A stretch of 64,000 nt of DNA from the NCBI RefSeq assembly GCF_023715145.1, contig NZ_JAMBNP010000013.1:62001-126000 (forward strand), written 5' to 3'. The DNA is from Paenibacillus glycanilyticus. Its GTDB lineage: Bacteria; Bacillota; Bacilli; Paenibacillales; Paenibacillaceae. Positions 1 through 8,057 of this stretch are shown here, in pieces. Both the position numbers and the translations under genes were made by a program. Positions within the stretch are counted from its first letter, which is position 1. Each line of letters starts with the position of its first letter. A model generated the notes under the pieces. That model had not been told where the DNA came from. It worked only from the letters and a program-made list of their open reading frames with translations, and searched no databases.

Positions 1-153
1 AACGAGACCAACTATTGCCGCTACGATGCCCGAAATCCAGGCATCGTGATGAGCGATGCTGACCATCACGCTAGGCAATGCCAATACCATGGTAGGCGTA
101 ATGGCGCTTTGGATTAATGCGACTGTCTGAGCGGTCGAAATAGCTGGCTTCAT
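1..153 (-). CDS. Spore germination protein GerB family, 3' part outside the window (partial)
   Basis: Reading leftwards from an ATG at 153, the frame stays open to the window edge (51 codons). It begins MKPAISTAQTVALIQ and continues into a hydrophobic stretch, which fits the N-terminus of the GerAB/endospore germination permease family (amino acid-polyamine-organocation superfamily, about 360 residues and ten membrane segments). It starts only 4 nt after the gerA stop at 158, so it is cotranscribed with the two genes to its right and would be the second GerB-type subunit of this cluster. The 3' end is missing, so family assignment rests on a short piece and on context. Confidence 0.7.
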   Translation of the reverse strand, partial: MKPAISTAQTVALIQSAITPTMVLALPSVMVSIAHHDAWISGIVAAIVGLV

Positions 154-157
154 GGCT

Positions 158-1750
158 TTAGGCTCCTTCCTGATCCGGCTTGGGCTTCTGCCCGGTACCT
201 TCCCTTATTAAATTATTGTCACTCGATATATTAAGCGGACGTTTGCGCATGGCCCACCAGGGCACGCGAAGCAGCACGTCCTTCAGATTGGAAGCGACAA
301 ACGGCGCAAACGGCATCATATACGGCTTGCCGAAGGAACGCAAACCGCACAAATGAGCGAGCAGAATCATAAGCCCGGACATAATGCCAAAGAGACCAAA
401 CGTGCCCGCCAGTATCATTAACACAAATCGGATAAGCCTGGCGGCAATCCCCATATTGACGGCTGGAATAACAAAGCTTGCGATCGCGGTAAAGGATACG
501 ACAATAACCATGGCTGCGGAAATAATGCCGGCCTGAACCGCGGCCTGGCCAAGCACGAGCGCTCCGACAATCGAGATGGCGGGTCCGATAATGCGCGGCA
601 TCCGTACGCCTGCTTCCCTCAAAATCTCAAAGGTAATCTCCATCAGGAACGCTTCCAGCAGTGCAGGAAAAGGAATGCCCTCACGCTGTGCGGCCAAGCT
701 GATAAGCAGCGAGGTCGGCAGCATTTCCTGATGGAAGGTAGTAATCGCAATGTACAGCGACGGCAGCAGCATCGATATAAAGAAGGAAGCCATCCGGATT
801 ATCCGCAGAAAGGTCGCAATATCGTACCGCTGGTAGTAATCCTCGCTGGATTGAAAGAACTTCACAAAGGTGACCGGGGCTACAAGAGCAAACGGCGTTC
901 CGGACACGATAATAACAACCTGGCCTTCCAGCAGCGCGGCGCTGGCGGTATCCGGACGCTCGGTATTCTGAAGAAGCGGAAATGGCGTAAACGCCCTGTC
1001 CTGAATAAATTCTTCAATATAACCGCTTTCGAGCACCCCGTCAATATCAATCTTGTCTAATCGGCGGTGAACCTCCTTCACGATTTCCTGCTCCGCAATT
1101 CCCTCCAGGTAGACGACCGCGACATTGGTCCTCGTCTGATGCCCAATCACTTTGTAATCAAACCGCAAATCGGGCGACTTGATAATCCTTCGTATAAGCG
1201 AGGTATTGGTCCGCAGATTTTCCGTAAAGCCCTCCTTGGGCCCCCGAATAACCGTCTGGCTGCTTGGCTCCTCTACCGCCCGGGTTTTGCCCCCGCATGT
1301 ATCCATTACAATTGCCCGAAGGCAGCCATCCACCACGAGGACGGTGCATCCCTCCAGCATGGCATAACCTGCCTGCTCAATCGTGCTCACTTCGCTGAGC
1401 CTGCCGATTGCGATGGACCTGTCGGTCAAATGGCGATAAAGATCCGGGGTCTCCCCGCTAACGGAATCGCTATACTGGTTGTTGGCATCGTCCAGAAGGC
1501 TAAGCAGCATCGTGTTGATCGACGTTCCTTCTACGATGCCGTCAATATATAGAAGCGCGTAACGCGTATTGTCAAAAGAACGATGCTGCAGCGTGCGGCA
1601 TGCGATATCCTCGCCGCCGCCAAGGAAGCGATGCAGACGCTCGAGATTGACATCCAGATCGGGAAGCAGCACCTGCTCGGCTTGTTTGACTTTCCCGGAT
1701 AAAGATGAATTCTGCTTCCCGGAACTTATTGTATTCTTGTCATTTGGCAT
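158..1750 (-). CDS. Spore germination protein GerA family (receptor A subunit)
   Basis: A 530-residue protein of the GerAA/GerKA family, the A subunit of nutrient germinant receptors in the spore inner membrane. The family pattern is visible: a soluble N-terminal half (roughly residues 30-320, containing the conserved-type RHLTDRSIAIG and DGVLESGYIEEFIQD stretches) followed by a hydrophobic C-terminal half with about five to six membrane segments, ending in a basic tail. The segment EREGIPFPALLEAFLMEITFE-like region around residue 385 and the following GPAISIVGALVLGQAAVQAG are typical of the family. ATG at 1750 overlaps the upstream gerB gene by 11 bp and the downstream gerB starts 4 nt after its stop, so the three form one operon. 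Expression is expected in the forespore (sigma G), but no such promoter could be assigned. Confidence 0.93.
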   Translation of the reverse strand: MPNDKNTISSGKQNSSLSGKVKQAEQVLLPDLDVNLERLHRFLGGGEDIACRTLQHRSFDNTRYALLYIDGIVEGTSINTMLLSLLDDANNQYSDSVSGETPDLYRHLTDRSIAIGRLSEVSTIEQAGYAMLEGCTVLVVDGCLRAIVMDTCGGKTRAVEEPSSQTVIRGPKEGFTENLRTNTSLIRRIIKSPDLRFDYKVIGHQTRTNVAVVYLEGIAEQEIVKEVHRRLDKIDIDGVLESGYIEEFIQDRAFTPFPLLQNTERPDTASAALLEGQVVIIVSGTPFALVAPVTFVKFFQSSEDYYQRYDIATFLRIIRMASFFISMLLPSLYIAITTFHQEMLPTSLLISLAAQREGIPFPALLEAFLMEITFEILREAGVRMPRIIGPAISIVGALVLGQAAVQAGIISAAMVIVVSFTAIASFVIPAVNMGIAARLIRFVLMILAGTFGLFGIMSGLMILLAHLCGLRSFGKPYMMPFAPFVASNLKDVLLRVPWWAMRKRPLNISSDNNLIREGTGQKPKPDQEGA

Positions 1751-2873
1751 GGTTGCTGTCCTCGCTAGATGGCTGGCTTTGATGCTTGCTGCTCGACCGT
1801 ACTCCTGACCGGAGAAGCATAACGATTAATAACAGTAACGGGATGTAGATTTGAAAGATCGGAAAATGATACTTAAGGTTCTGCTCAAATCCGACGTTAA
1901 CCTGGTGCATGTAGCTTTTAAACCAGAACGAACCAAAGAATATGCCGATCCCGACGGGAATGGCAGCAATACGCAGCGAAATTCGAAGCAGATAGGCCAA
2001 GGCCAGCGATGCGCCAAGATAGTAAGCCGTCAGCTTCACATACACCGCGGTGAAAAAAAGCAAGGCTACAAGCGGATCAAACCGCTCAAATACATCCCCG
2101 ATCGCCACAAAGGTTGTCGCTTGAAGCAGCGGTACGGTACTCCATCCGGCTAAGGAGCCAAGGCTCGCGATAATGACCACATTCATGACCGTAATAAAAA
2201 CGCCGGCAAGCAAATAGCTGTTCAGCGTTACCTTGATGACCTGACTGAAGCTGCTTCTGTCGATATACCGCCAGAACATAAGGAACAGCACCATCTCGCC
2301 AAACGGAAATGAAATAATTTCCGGAATGGCGGAATCCCAGACCGGCTTAAACCCTTTTTCCAGTATAGGGAGCAGCCTTCCCAAATCAATTGTCCCGGTG
2401 AATATGAGCAGCATATAGATTACTGCGTAGATGAGAAGCAGAATCGGCAGCAGTACCTCGGCCATTCGAAAGAAAACACCGAGCCCACCCATGACGGCAT
2501 AGCCGCCAATGATGCAAATGATAAGCATAATGACCGAAAGCGGCGTATCCGACAGCAGGAACATGATGGACAGGTCTGCGAACTCCCGAACGTTACGGGT
2601 GCATTTGTAGCAAAAGTAGATGACATAGATGAAGCCAAAGACGAATCCAATGACTTTGCCGAAATAAAGCTTGAAAATCTCAATCAAGTTCCGGTCAGGC
2701 TCAAGCCTCTGGATCTGCAGCGTAACGAAGCTGATTAATACGAAGCCTGCCAGCACGCCTACCGCCACCGACATCCACGCGTCCCGCTCCGCCTTGCCGC
2801 CAAGCAAGAATAAAGAGGAGCTGCCAATCAAAAACAGAATGACCATGATGGCCATCTGCCTCAGAGTCACCAT
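1740..2873 (-). CDS. Spore germination protein GerB family (permease-like subunit)
   Basis: A 377-residue integral membrane protein with about ten hydrophobic segments, matching the GerAB/YndE family of germinant receptor B subunits, which resemble amino acid permeases and are thought to bind or conduct the germinant signal. The start is ATG at 2873 with a strong GGAGGAGGGG Shine-Dalgarno 7 nt upstream. It is the first gene of the cluster and overlaps gerA by 11 bp. Gene order here is B-A-B rather than the common A-B-C; the lipoprotein C subunit is either to the left of the window or absent. Confidence 0.92.
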   Translation of the reverse strand: MVTLRQMAIMVILFLIGSSSLFLLGGKAERDAWMSVAVGVLAGFVLISFVTLQIQRLEPDRNLIEIFKLYFGKVIGFVFGFIYVIYFCYKCTRNVREFADLSIMFLLSDTPLSVIMLIICIIGGYAVMGGLGVFFRMAEVLLPILLLIYAVIYMLLIFTGTIDLGRLLPILEKGFKPVWDSAIPEIISFPFGEMVLFLMFWRYIDRSSFSQVIKVTLNSYLLAGVFITVMNVVIIASLGSLAGWSTVPLLQATTFVAIGDVFERFDPLVALLFFTAVYVKLTAYYLGASLALAYLLRISLRIAAIPVGIGIFFGSFWFKSYMHQVNVGFEQNLKYHFPIFQIYIPLLLLIVMLLRSGVRSSSKHQSQPSSEDSNHAK

Positions 2874-2981
2874 GACTTATCCCCTCCTCCCACGTGATAT
2901 GCCCAAAATCGGCTTTCTTATCATGCTCATAGAGATGGAAAAAAATTCAGCAAGAGGAAAGAGACGGGCTGGCGGTAATAA

Positions 2982-3010
2982 TAAAAAGCCGCCCGGCAAG
3001 CGGACGGCTT
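2982..3010 (-). terminator. Intrinsic terminator of the AI-2E family permease gene
   Basis: Ten-pair stem (2986-2995 with 3001-3010, one G-U pair on the transcribed strand) and a 5-nt loop, followed on the minus strand by a U-rich run. It lies 19 nt after the stop of the permease gene at 3029 and separates it from the downstream ger cluster. Confidence 0.85.
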
Positions 3011-3028
3011 CATCTTGGACAGTGTAAT

Positions 3029-4144
3029 CTAGTGGCGTTCGGTAACCTCCGCAAGGGGATCCTTCTGCGGAATTCGGTTTATCTTGCGGAAAGCATAGAC
3101 GCGGGTCGCGATAATCTTGATGATCGCGTAGACGGGAACAACGATGACCATTCCGAGCGCCCCGATAATCGAGCTGGCGCCGATGACGAGCAGCATGACG
3201 GTAAAGGGATGAACGTTCATTTGCTTGCCGATGATCCGCGGGCCGATCAGGTTCGCTTCGATCTGATTCGAGACGACAAGCACGATTCCGACCAGAAGTA
3301 CCGTCATCGGCGAGACGGTAAGCGCAACAAGAGCCGTCGGAATGAAGGCGATCAAAGGTCCGATGTACGGAATAAAGTTCGTGATTGCCGCGATCAAGCC
3401 AAGCAACAGCGGATACGGCATGTCAATCAACAGGTACCCGATAAAGGTCAGCACGCCGATAAGCAGCGACGTAAGCACTTTGCTCAAGATAAACGAGCCG
3501 ATTGACGCATCAATCTCCTTAAGCGCGCCTTTGGCCTCGAGATGATAACGATCCGGCAGCATCCGCAGGATGAGGCCCGGGAATTTATCCCCTTCGCTCA
3601 GCAAGTAATAGATCATGAACGGAACGAGACCCAGCAGGAAGAAGAAGTTCATAATCAAATTAAAAATGTTGCGCACGCTGCCAACGATGGAATTAAGCAA
3701 TTCATCCAGCGAACCGGTCAGCTTATCCGATAGATTCTGCGTGGAAAGCGCGTCCTTCTGCCCGATTTCCTGCAGCCACTCGTGCTGCTGCACGGATTCG
3801 AGCCAAGTACGGACGGAATCGACGATCTGCGGGAAGTTGTTAATCAGATTAACGGACTGGTTCCGGATTGGAGGCCAGATCATCCAGAAGAATAAGTAAC
3901 AGACGCCAATCGCGCCGATGTAGACCAGCAGAATGGCGAGCGTCTTTGGAAGCTTCATGGAGAGCAGCCTCACGAACGGCCGGAACAAATAATAGAACAT
4001 GCCCGAGATCAATAGCGGTACGAATAACGCGGCTAGCACCTTGCCGATCGGATCGAACACGAAATCAACCTTGGACGCCAAGTAGGCGATTAATAAGACA
4101 ACGATAATGCCATAACCAATGCGAAACCACTTGCCTTGCGGCAT
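3029..4144 (-). CDS. AI-2E family transporter (UPF0118/PerM-like permease)
   Basis: A 371-residue membrane protein with the AI-2E_transport architecture: two or three N-terminal membrane segments, a less hydrophobic amphipathic stretch (about residues 95-150), then several C-terminal membrane segments with the family-typical motif PLLLGLIAAITNFIPYIGP near residue 245 and a later VSNQIEANLIGPRIIG stretch. Characterised relatives export autoinducer-2 or act as Na+/H+ antiporters; which role applies here cannot be read from the sequence. ATG at 4144 is preceded by AAAAGGGGA. The gene ends in a clear terminator and appears monocistronic. Confidence 0.88.
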   Translation of the reverse strand: MPQGKWFRIGYGIIVVLLIAYLASKVDFVFDPIGKVLAALFVPLLISGMFYYLFRPFVRLLSMKLPKTLAILLVYIGAIGVCYLFFWMIWPPIRNQSVNLINNFPQIVDSVRTWLESVQQHEWLQEIGQKDALSTQNLSDKLTGSLDELLNSIVGSVRNIFNLIMNFFFLLGLVPFMIYYLLSEGDKFPGLILRMLPDRYHLEAKGALKEIDASIGSFILSKVLTSLLIGVLTFIGYLLIDMPYPLLLGLIAAITNFIPYIGPLIAFIPTALVALTVSPMTVLLVGIVLVVSNQIEANLIGPRIIGKQMNVHPFTVMLLVIGASSIIGALGMVIVVPVYAIIKIIATRVYAFRKINRIPQKDPLAEVTERH

Positions 4145-4221
4145 ACGGACAGGTCCCCTTTTAACTCTATTTTTTACCTATTACTAGAATTAACACAAAC
4201 CGGGTAAAAATAAACATCGGA

Positions 4222-4767
4222 CTAACCATTAATCCTGCTGATTTTGCTAGATTTATTCTCTGCCGAAAAAGTGAGTTGAAACACGTCGGGATTAGACATC
4301 GCTTCCCATTCCTTAAATCCAATGCTTCTGTCAAAATGCTTGAGCAGGAGCGAGATCAGGTTGCCGTGCGAGACGATGACGATATTCTTCTTGCCGCTGT
4401 TCAGAGCTTCCACAACCACGCTAACCGCTCGGCTCATTGCTGCGTTGCTGGACTCCCCGCCCTCATAGCATAAATCCAAATCCTCGTAGGTTTTGCTCAA
4501 TTTCTCTCGCCAATCCGCATGATTCTCGCTCGACAAGATTCTTTCAGATAATCTATTATCCAACGTGATCTCTATCCCAAGTCTGCTAGCCAATGGAAAG
4601 ATGGTGCGATAAGCCCTGTCGAAAGGGCTGGATAGAATGAAATCCACCTCTTTATTGGAGAACCACTCCGCAAGCTCTTCGGCCTGCTGAATGCCTGTCT
4701 CCGTTAGAGGAGCATCCGGCTCCTGCCCGGCCGCTTTGCAATGACGCACGATATAGAGATGTTTCAT
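4222..4767 (-). CDS. Histidine phosphatase family protein (phosphoglycerate mutase-like)
   Basis: About 181 residues with the histidine phosphatase signature: the catalytic RHC motif in LYIVRHCKAAG near the N-terminus, TETGIQQAEELAEW, LSSPFDRAYRT, and the second catalytic histidine in VIVSHGNLISLLL near residue 140. The family includes broad-specificity phosphatases (CobC, PhoE) and mutases; the canonical RHG is RHC here. The substrate is unknown. The start is placed at ATG 4767 because AGGAGGTAAC sits just upstream at 4771-4780; a longer frame would run through this ribosome-binding site. It is the last gene of a short minus-strand group with the frameshifted gene and the nucleotidyltransferase. 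Confidence 0.88.
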   Translation of the reverse strand: MKHLYIVRHCKAAGQEPDAPLTETGIQQAEELAEWFSNKEVDFILSSPFDRAYRTIFPLASRLGIEITLDNRLSERILSSENHADWREKLSKTYEDLDLCYEGGESSNAAMSRAVSVVVEALNSGKKNIVIVSHGNLISLLLKHFDRSIGFKEWEAMSNPDVFQLTFSAENKSSKISRING

Positions 4768-4789
4768 TTGGTTACCTCCTGCCAAACAG

Positions 4790-5228
4790 CTAGAATTTCC
4801 TTGTCTTGCGAGTAGATCTTAATTCGCGAGCTTCCTCTGTAGTCTGAAACTCATATTCTCCCCATGGCATATCGTTGTCAATTCCCTTGTTAATGATCTC
4901 ATAAACATCATTATTGCTATACCCGGCTGTTGACTCCAATGATCTTAAAAATCTATAGCACTCTTGAAGATTATTAAAAGTTTTTTCTATTTCACCGTTT
5001 TTCTTCATCTCTATGGGTATCCAATTGGAATGTACTACCTCAAAAATAATGTCCATTAAGGTTTTTATTCTGGACAACTTTCTGAGTGAAATGCCTTTCC
5101 TCTAGATAAGGACATGATAATCTATGGGTTTTATTCGAAGATGTCGGCTTATCTGTAATTACGATAACACCTTCCATTTTTGCTTTAATATCAATAAAGT
5201 CCTGGAGTGTTTTTATTTCAATTTTCAA
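4790..5228 (-). pseudogene. Small unknown protein gene, apparently split by a frameshift at an A5/T5 run
   Basis: Two overlapping frames read as one gene. The first (5228 to 5040, TTG start, AGGAGG nearby that overlaps the stop of the upstream gene) encodes 62 residues including HRLSCPYLEERHF and ends in NLNGHYF-stop. The second (open to 4790) has no ribosome-binding site and continues smoothly as FEVVHSNWIPIEMKKNGE if one base is removed from the five-T run at 5042-5046. The joined product would be about 145 residues. I do not recognise its function. Its codons are markedly more AT-rich than the neighbours, which suggests acquisition. It could be a sequencing error, a real null allele, or programmed slippage. 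Confidence 0.6.
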
Positions 5229-5241
5229 GCCTTCTCTCCTC

Positions 5242-6030
5242 CTAAACTTTTTTCATAGCTCTATCTATCTCGCCCAGCATGTACTCGGCAAATTCCACTA
5301 ATTGCTCATCATCCAACCTCTGTGGATTTCCTAGTCCGTTCCCGCTGTATTCATCCAGGCAGGTCCTTATAATGAAATGGTACTTGTCCGGCAAAGCTTT
5401 CAGTCCCCATTCCCCGCCCTCTTTCTTGGAGGACACGGCGCCTTCCCGCAAATAGAACAGGACCCTGCATAGATTCAAGGCATAATAGACCGGTGATCCG
5501 GTAATCTCCGCGGCGGCTTCGCTAACATCTTGAAGAATGGATTGTATGTAATATCTACTCTCGATCGGCTGGAACAGCTCCTGAACCGGAACGCCCCATA
5601 ACGTTAAGCCCCTATGATAAATAACGGTAAGATGAGCGGCAAGATCGGGATCGTCGATTCCTCCGCAAAGGTAGCCGGGATCTGCTTGATACCGCTCCCG
5701 GTGATGCTCCGAGTAATGGTATTCGAATGGCGTGGGATACACAAAGTCCAACACATAGGACTCCAAAATAATGCTAAGCTCCATCCCTGTGCCGCCAGGC
5801 GAATCTTCGTGGAGGAGCAAGACTTGTCTCGTAATCGACAACACTTCCTCTCCTGAGAGCTTCTCCTTTGCGACAAGGATAAGATCGATATCGCTTCTCT
5901 CCGGGTTATAACAGCCCATCGCCAATGAACCGTGCAAATAAATGCCTGTTAAATTCTCTTTCAACACCGCTTTGAATGCGTTCACCGCTTTTCCCAAAAA
6001 GGCATCAATATCCGCCATGCCACCCTTCAA
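5242..6030 (-). CDS. Nucleotidyltransferase, aminoglycoside adenylyltransferase-like (AadA/ANT type)
   Basis: About 263 residues. The N-terminal nucleotidyltransferase core is clear: GSLAMGCYNPERSDIDLIL carries the GS-(x10)-DxD metal/nucleotide motif, and the later VLDFVYP supplies a third carboxylate region. The C-terminal helical part resembles AadA/ANT(9) and the DUF4111 domain. Relatives adenylylate streptomycin or spectinomycin, but environmental members often have other or unknown substrates, so resistance should not be assumed. The start is set at TTG 6030 because AGGAGG lies 8 nt upstream (6039-6044); a longer frame beginning at TTG 6078 lacks such a site, and an ATG at 6018 is an alternative. 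The stop overlaps the ribosome-binding site of the next gene. Confidence 0.78.
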   Translation of the reverse strand: MKGGMADIDAFLGKAVNAFKAVLKENLTGIYLHGSLAMGCYNPERSDIDLILVAKEKLSGEEVLSITRQVLLLHEDSPGGTGMELSIILESYVLDFVYPTPFEYHYSEHHRERYQADPGYLCGGIDDPDLAAHLTVIYHRGLTLWGVPVQELFQPIESRYYIQSILQDVSEAAAEITGSPVYYALNLCRVLFYLREGAVSSKKEGGEWGLKALPDKYHFIIRTCLDEYSGNGLGNPQRLDDEQLVEFAEYMLGEIDRAMKKV

Positions 6031-6110
6031 ATAGACGACCTCCTCCCGGAACGCATGCTTACCTCCATTATTATCCAAAATTAAATTGTATGTCTACTCT
6101 CCAATCCTCA

Positions 6111-6211
6111 TACTCCAATATTCAGACATACATTCTGCAAGATTAAGACAGCCCTTTCGTCATTTATTTTTATTCAGATAAACTTATAAAAACCCGTTGG
6201 ATATTGGAGTA
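6111..6211. promoter_or_regulatory. Inverted repeat TACTCCAATA/TATTGGAGTA flanking the ABC exporter promoter
   Basis: A perfect 10-bp inverted repeat has one arm at 6111-6120 and the other at 6202-6211. The right arm sits inside the -35/-10 spacer of the predicted promoter for the exporter genes. A related half-site CTCTCCAAT lies at 6097-6104. The spacing and overlap suggest operator sites for a repressor or for DNA looping, but no regulator is known. Confidence 0.4.
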
Positions 6212-6224
6212 TTTGTGATATAAT
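6197..6224 (+). promoter_or_regulatory. Predicted sigma-A promoter of the ABC exporter operon
   Basis: TTGGAT (6197-6202) and a perfect TATAAT (6219-6224) are separated by 16 bp, about 58 bp upstream of the first exporter ATG at 6282. Confidence 0.65.
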
Positions 6225-6281
6225 CTCCATAGTTTTTTACCAATAAAGCATCTACACTACTACAGAAATCGGTGATCACAC

Positions 6282-8057
6282 ATGTTTCAATTCAAGTGGC
6301 TTTGGCACAATCTGAACGGTGATCGGGCACGATATATCATCGCCCTATGTCTGTCAGTCATTGGCTCATCGCTCACGATTATTAACCCGTACATCGGTCA
6401 GCGCATTGTCGATACCTTTATCGCAGGCGATAATGCGGTGCAAAACCTGACGGATGAACGGTCGCTGCTGATCGGCTTATGCTTTGGCATGATCGGCTTC
6501 TCCCTGCTGCGCACGGGGCTGGCTTATTTCACAACCCTGCTCTACGAACGCGCATCGCAGAACATGCTGTTCCGCGTTAGGATTTACCTGTACAACAAAA
6601 TTCAAGGGCAAGACATGCAATACTATGACCGCAACCGTACGGGAGACCTGATGACCAAGATGACAGGCGACCTTGAGATGGTTCGCCACTCCTTGGCGTG
6701 GATTATCAAGACGATTATCGAATCGCTCACGATTTTCCTGGCAGCGGTCGTCTACTTCTTCTTCATTGATGTCTCGCTTACGCTATGGCTGCTGCTTCTG
6801 TCGCCGCCGATCCTTATCGTAGCCTTTATCTTCGCCAGACGCGTCCGTCCTATGTATGTCGATCTCCGTGAGCGCCTGTCGCAGCTGAATACAACGACTC
6901 AGGAAAACATTGCGGGCAACCGTGTCGTCAAGGCATTTGCCCGCGAGGAATTCGAGGTTCAAAAGTTTACCGAGAAGAACGTCAACTATTCTACGGCGAA
7001 TAAGAAAGCCGCGTTGGTCTGGCTCGATTATTTTCCGTATCTGGAGACCTTGTCCCAGGCCTTTAACGTCATTCTCATGTTGGCTGGCGGCCTGCTCGTC
7101 ATGAACGGAAGGATCACCTTTGGCGAATTTTCCGCCTTCTCCGCGCTGATCTGGGGCCTGTCCAACCCGATGCGCAACATCGGCATCATTATTAATGATA
7201 TTCAGCGGTTTTTCGCCAGCCTTAGCAAAATCATCGATGTGTACTATGCCCAGCCTCAGATCGTAAATGAGCACAAACCGGTTGTGAAGCACCGCTACAA
7301 GGGCAGCATCGAGTTCGACAATGTCAGCTTCAAATACGACAGTGCTACGGTGCTGGAAAATATCAGCTTTAAAGTTTCACCGGGCGAAACCATTGCCATC
7401 ATGGGCGCGACCGGCTCCGGCAAAACAACGCTGATCAATCTGATTCCGCGCTTCTATGATGCGACGAAGGGACGCGTTCTCGTGGACGGCAAGGATGTCC
7501 GCAAGCTTGAGCTGGATGAGCTTCGCGGCAATATCGGGGTAGCCACGCAGGACGTTCTGCTCTTCTCCGATACGATTGACGGCAATATCGCCTATGGCAA
7601 TCCGGATATGCCGGAGGAAGAAGTAACGAAGTTTGCAACGCTCGCTGCGGCTCATGACTTTATCCGCAAAATGCCGGAGGGGTATGATACGGTCGTCGGC
7701 GAACGCGGGGTTGGTCTGTCCGGCGGACAAAAGCAGCGTATTGCTTTGGCCCGCGCGATGGCCGTGCAGCCTCCGATTCTTATTCTTGACGACACCACAT
7801 CGGCCGTCGACAACGAAACGGAAGAACATATTCAGCGGAGTCTGAAGGAGCTGGAATTCTCCTGCACCAAAATTATCATCGCGCAGCGGGTGTCCACAAC
7901 GTCGCAGGCTGACCGTATTCTCATCCTGGAAAACGGCCGAGTTATCGAAGAAGGCACCCATGCCGAGCTTCTCGCGAAGCGCGGCTATTATTACGGCGTG
8001 TTTATGCTGCAGAACGAAGGCATCGAGAGAGAGGTGACTGCACATGGCAAGGAATAA
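6282..8057 (+). CDS. ABC exporter half-transporter, degenerate-site subunit (YfiB/BmrC-like)
   Basis: A 591-residue fusion of a six-helix membrane domain (about residues 15-325) and an ATPase domain. Visible motifs are Walker A GATGSGKTT near 374, signature LSGGQ near 479 and Walker B ILILDD near 500. The catalytic Glu after Walker B is Asp (LDDTTSAVD) and the switch His is Gln (IIIAQRVST). These are the known marks of the non-hydrolysing site of heterodimeric multidrug exporters such as BmrCD, LmrCD and TM287/288. The stop overlaps the start of the next gene by 14 bp, so the pair is translationally coupled. Substrate is unknown; drug or lipid-linked export is likely. Confidence 0.93.
   Translation: MFQFKWLWHNLNGDRARYIIALCLSVIGSSLTIINPYIGQRIVDTFIAGDNAVQNLTDERSLLIGLCFGMIGFSLLRTGLAYFTTLLYERASQNMLFRVRIYLYNKIQGQDMQYYDRNRTGDLMTKMTGDLEMVRHSLAWIIKTIIESLTIFLAAVVYFFFIDVSLTLWLLLLSPPILIVAFIFARRVRPMYVDLRERLSQLNTTTQENIAGNRVVKAFAREEFEVQKFTEKNVNYSTANKKAALVWLDYFPYLETLSQAFNVILMLAGGLLVMNGRITFGEFSAFSALIWGLSNPMRNIGIIINDIQRFFASLSKIIDVYYAQPQIVNEHKPVVKHRYKGSIEFDNVSFKYDSATVLENISFKVSPGETIAIMGATGSGKTTLINLIPRFYDATKGRVLVDGKDVRKLELDELRGNIGVATQDVLLFSDTIDGNIAYGNPDMPEEEVTKFATLAAAHDFIRKMPEGYDTVVGERGVGLSGGQKQRIALARAMAVQPPILILDDTTSAVDNETEEHIQRSLKELEFSCTKIIIAQRVSTTSQADRILILENGRVIEEGTHAELLAKRGYYYGVFMLQNEGIEREVTAHGKE

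Noticed and set aside
5242..6030. Calling the nucleotidyltransferase a streptomycin/spectinomycin resistance gene
   Set aside because: The core motif fits the family, but substrate cannot be inferred and the C-terminal part is only loosely AadA-like, so only a general call was made.
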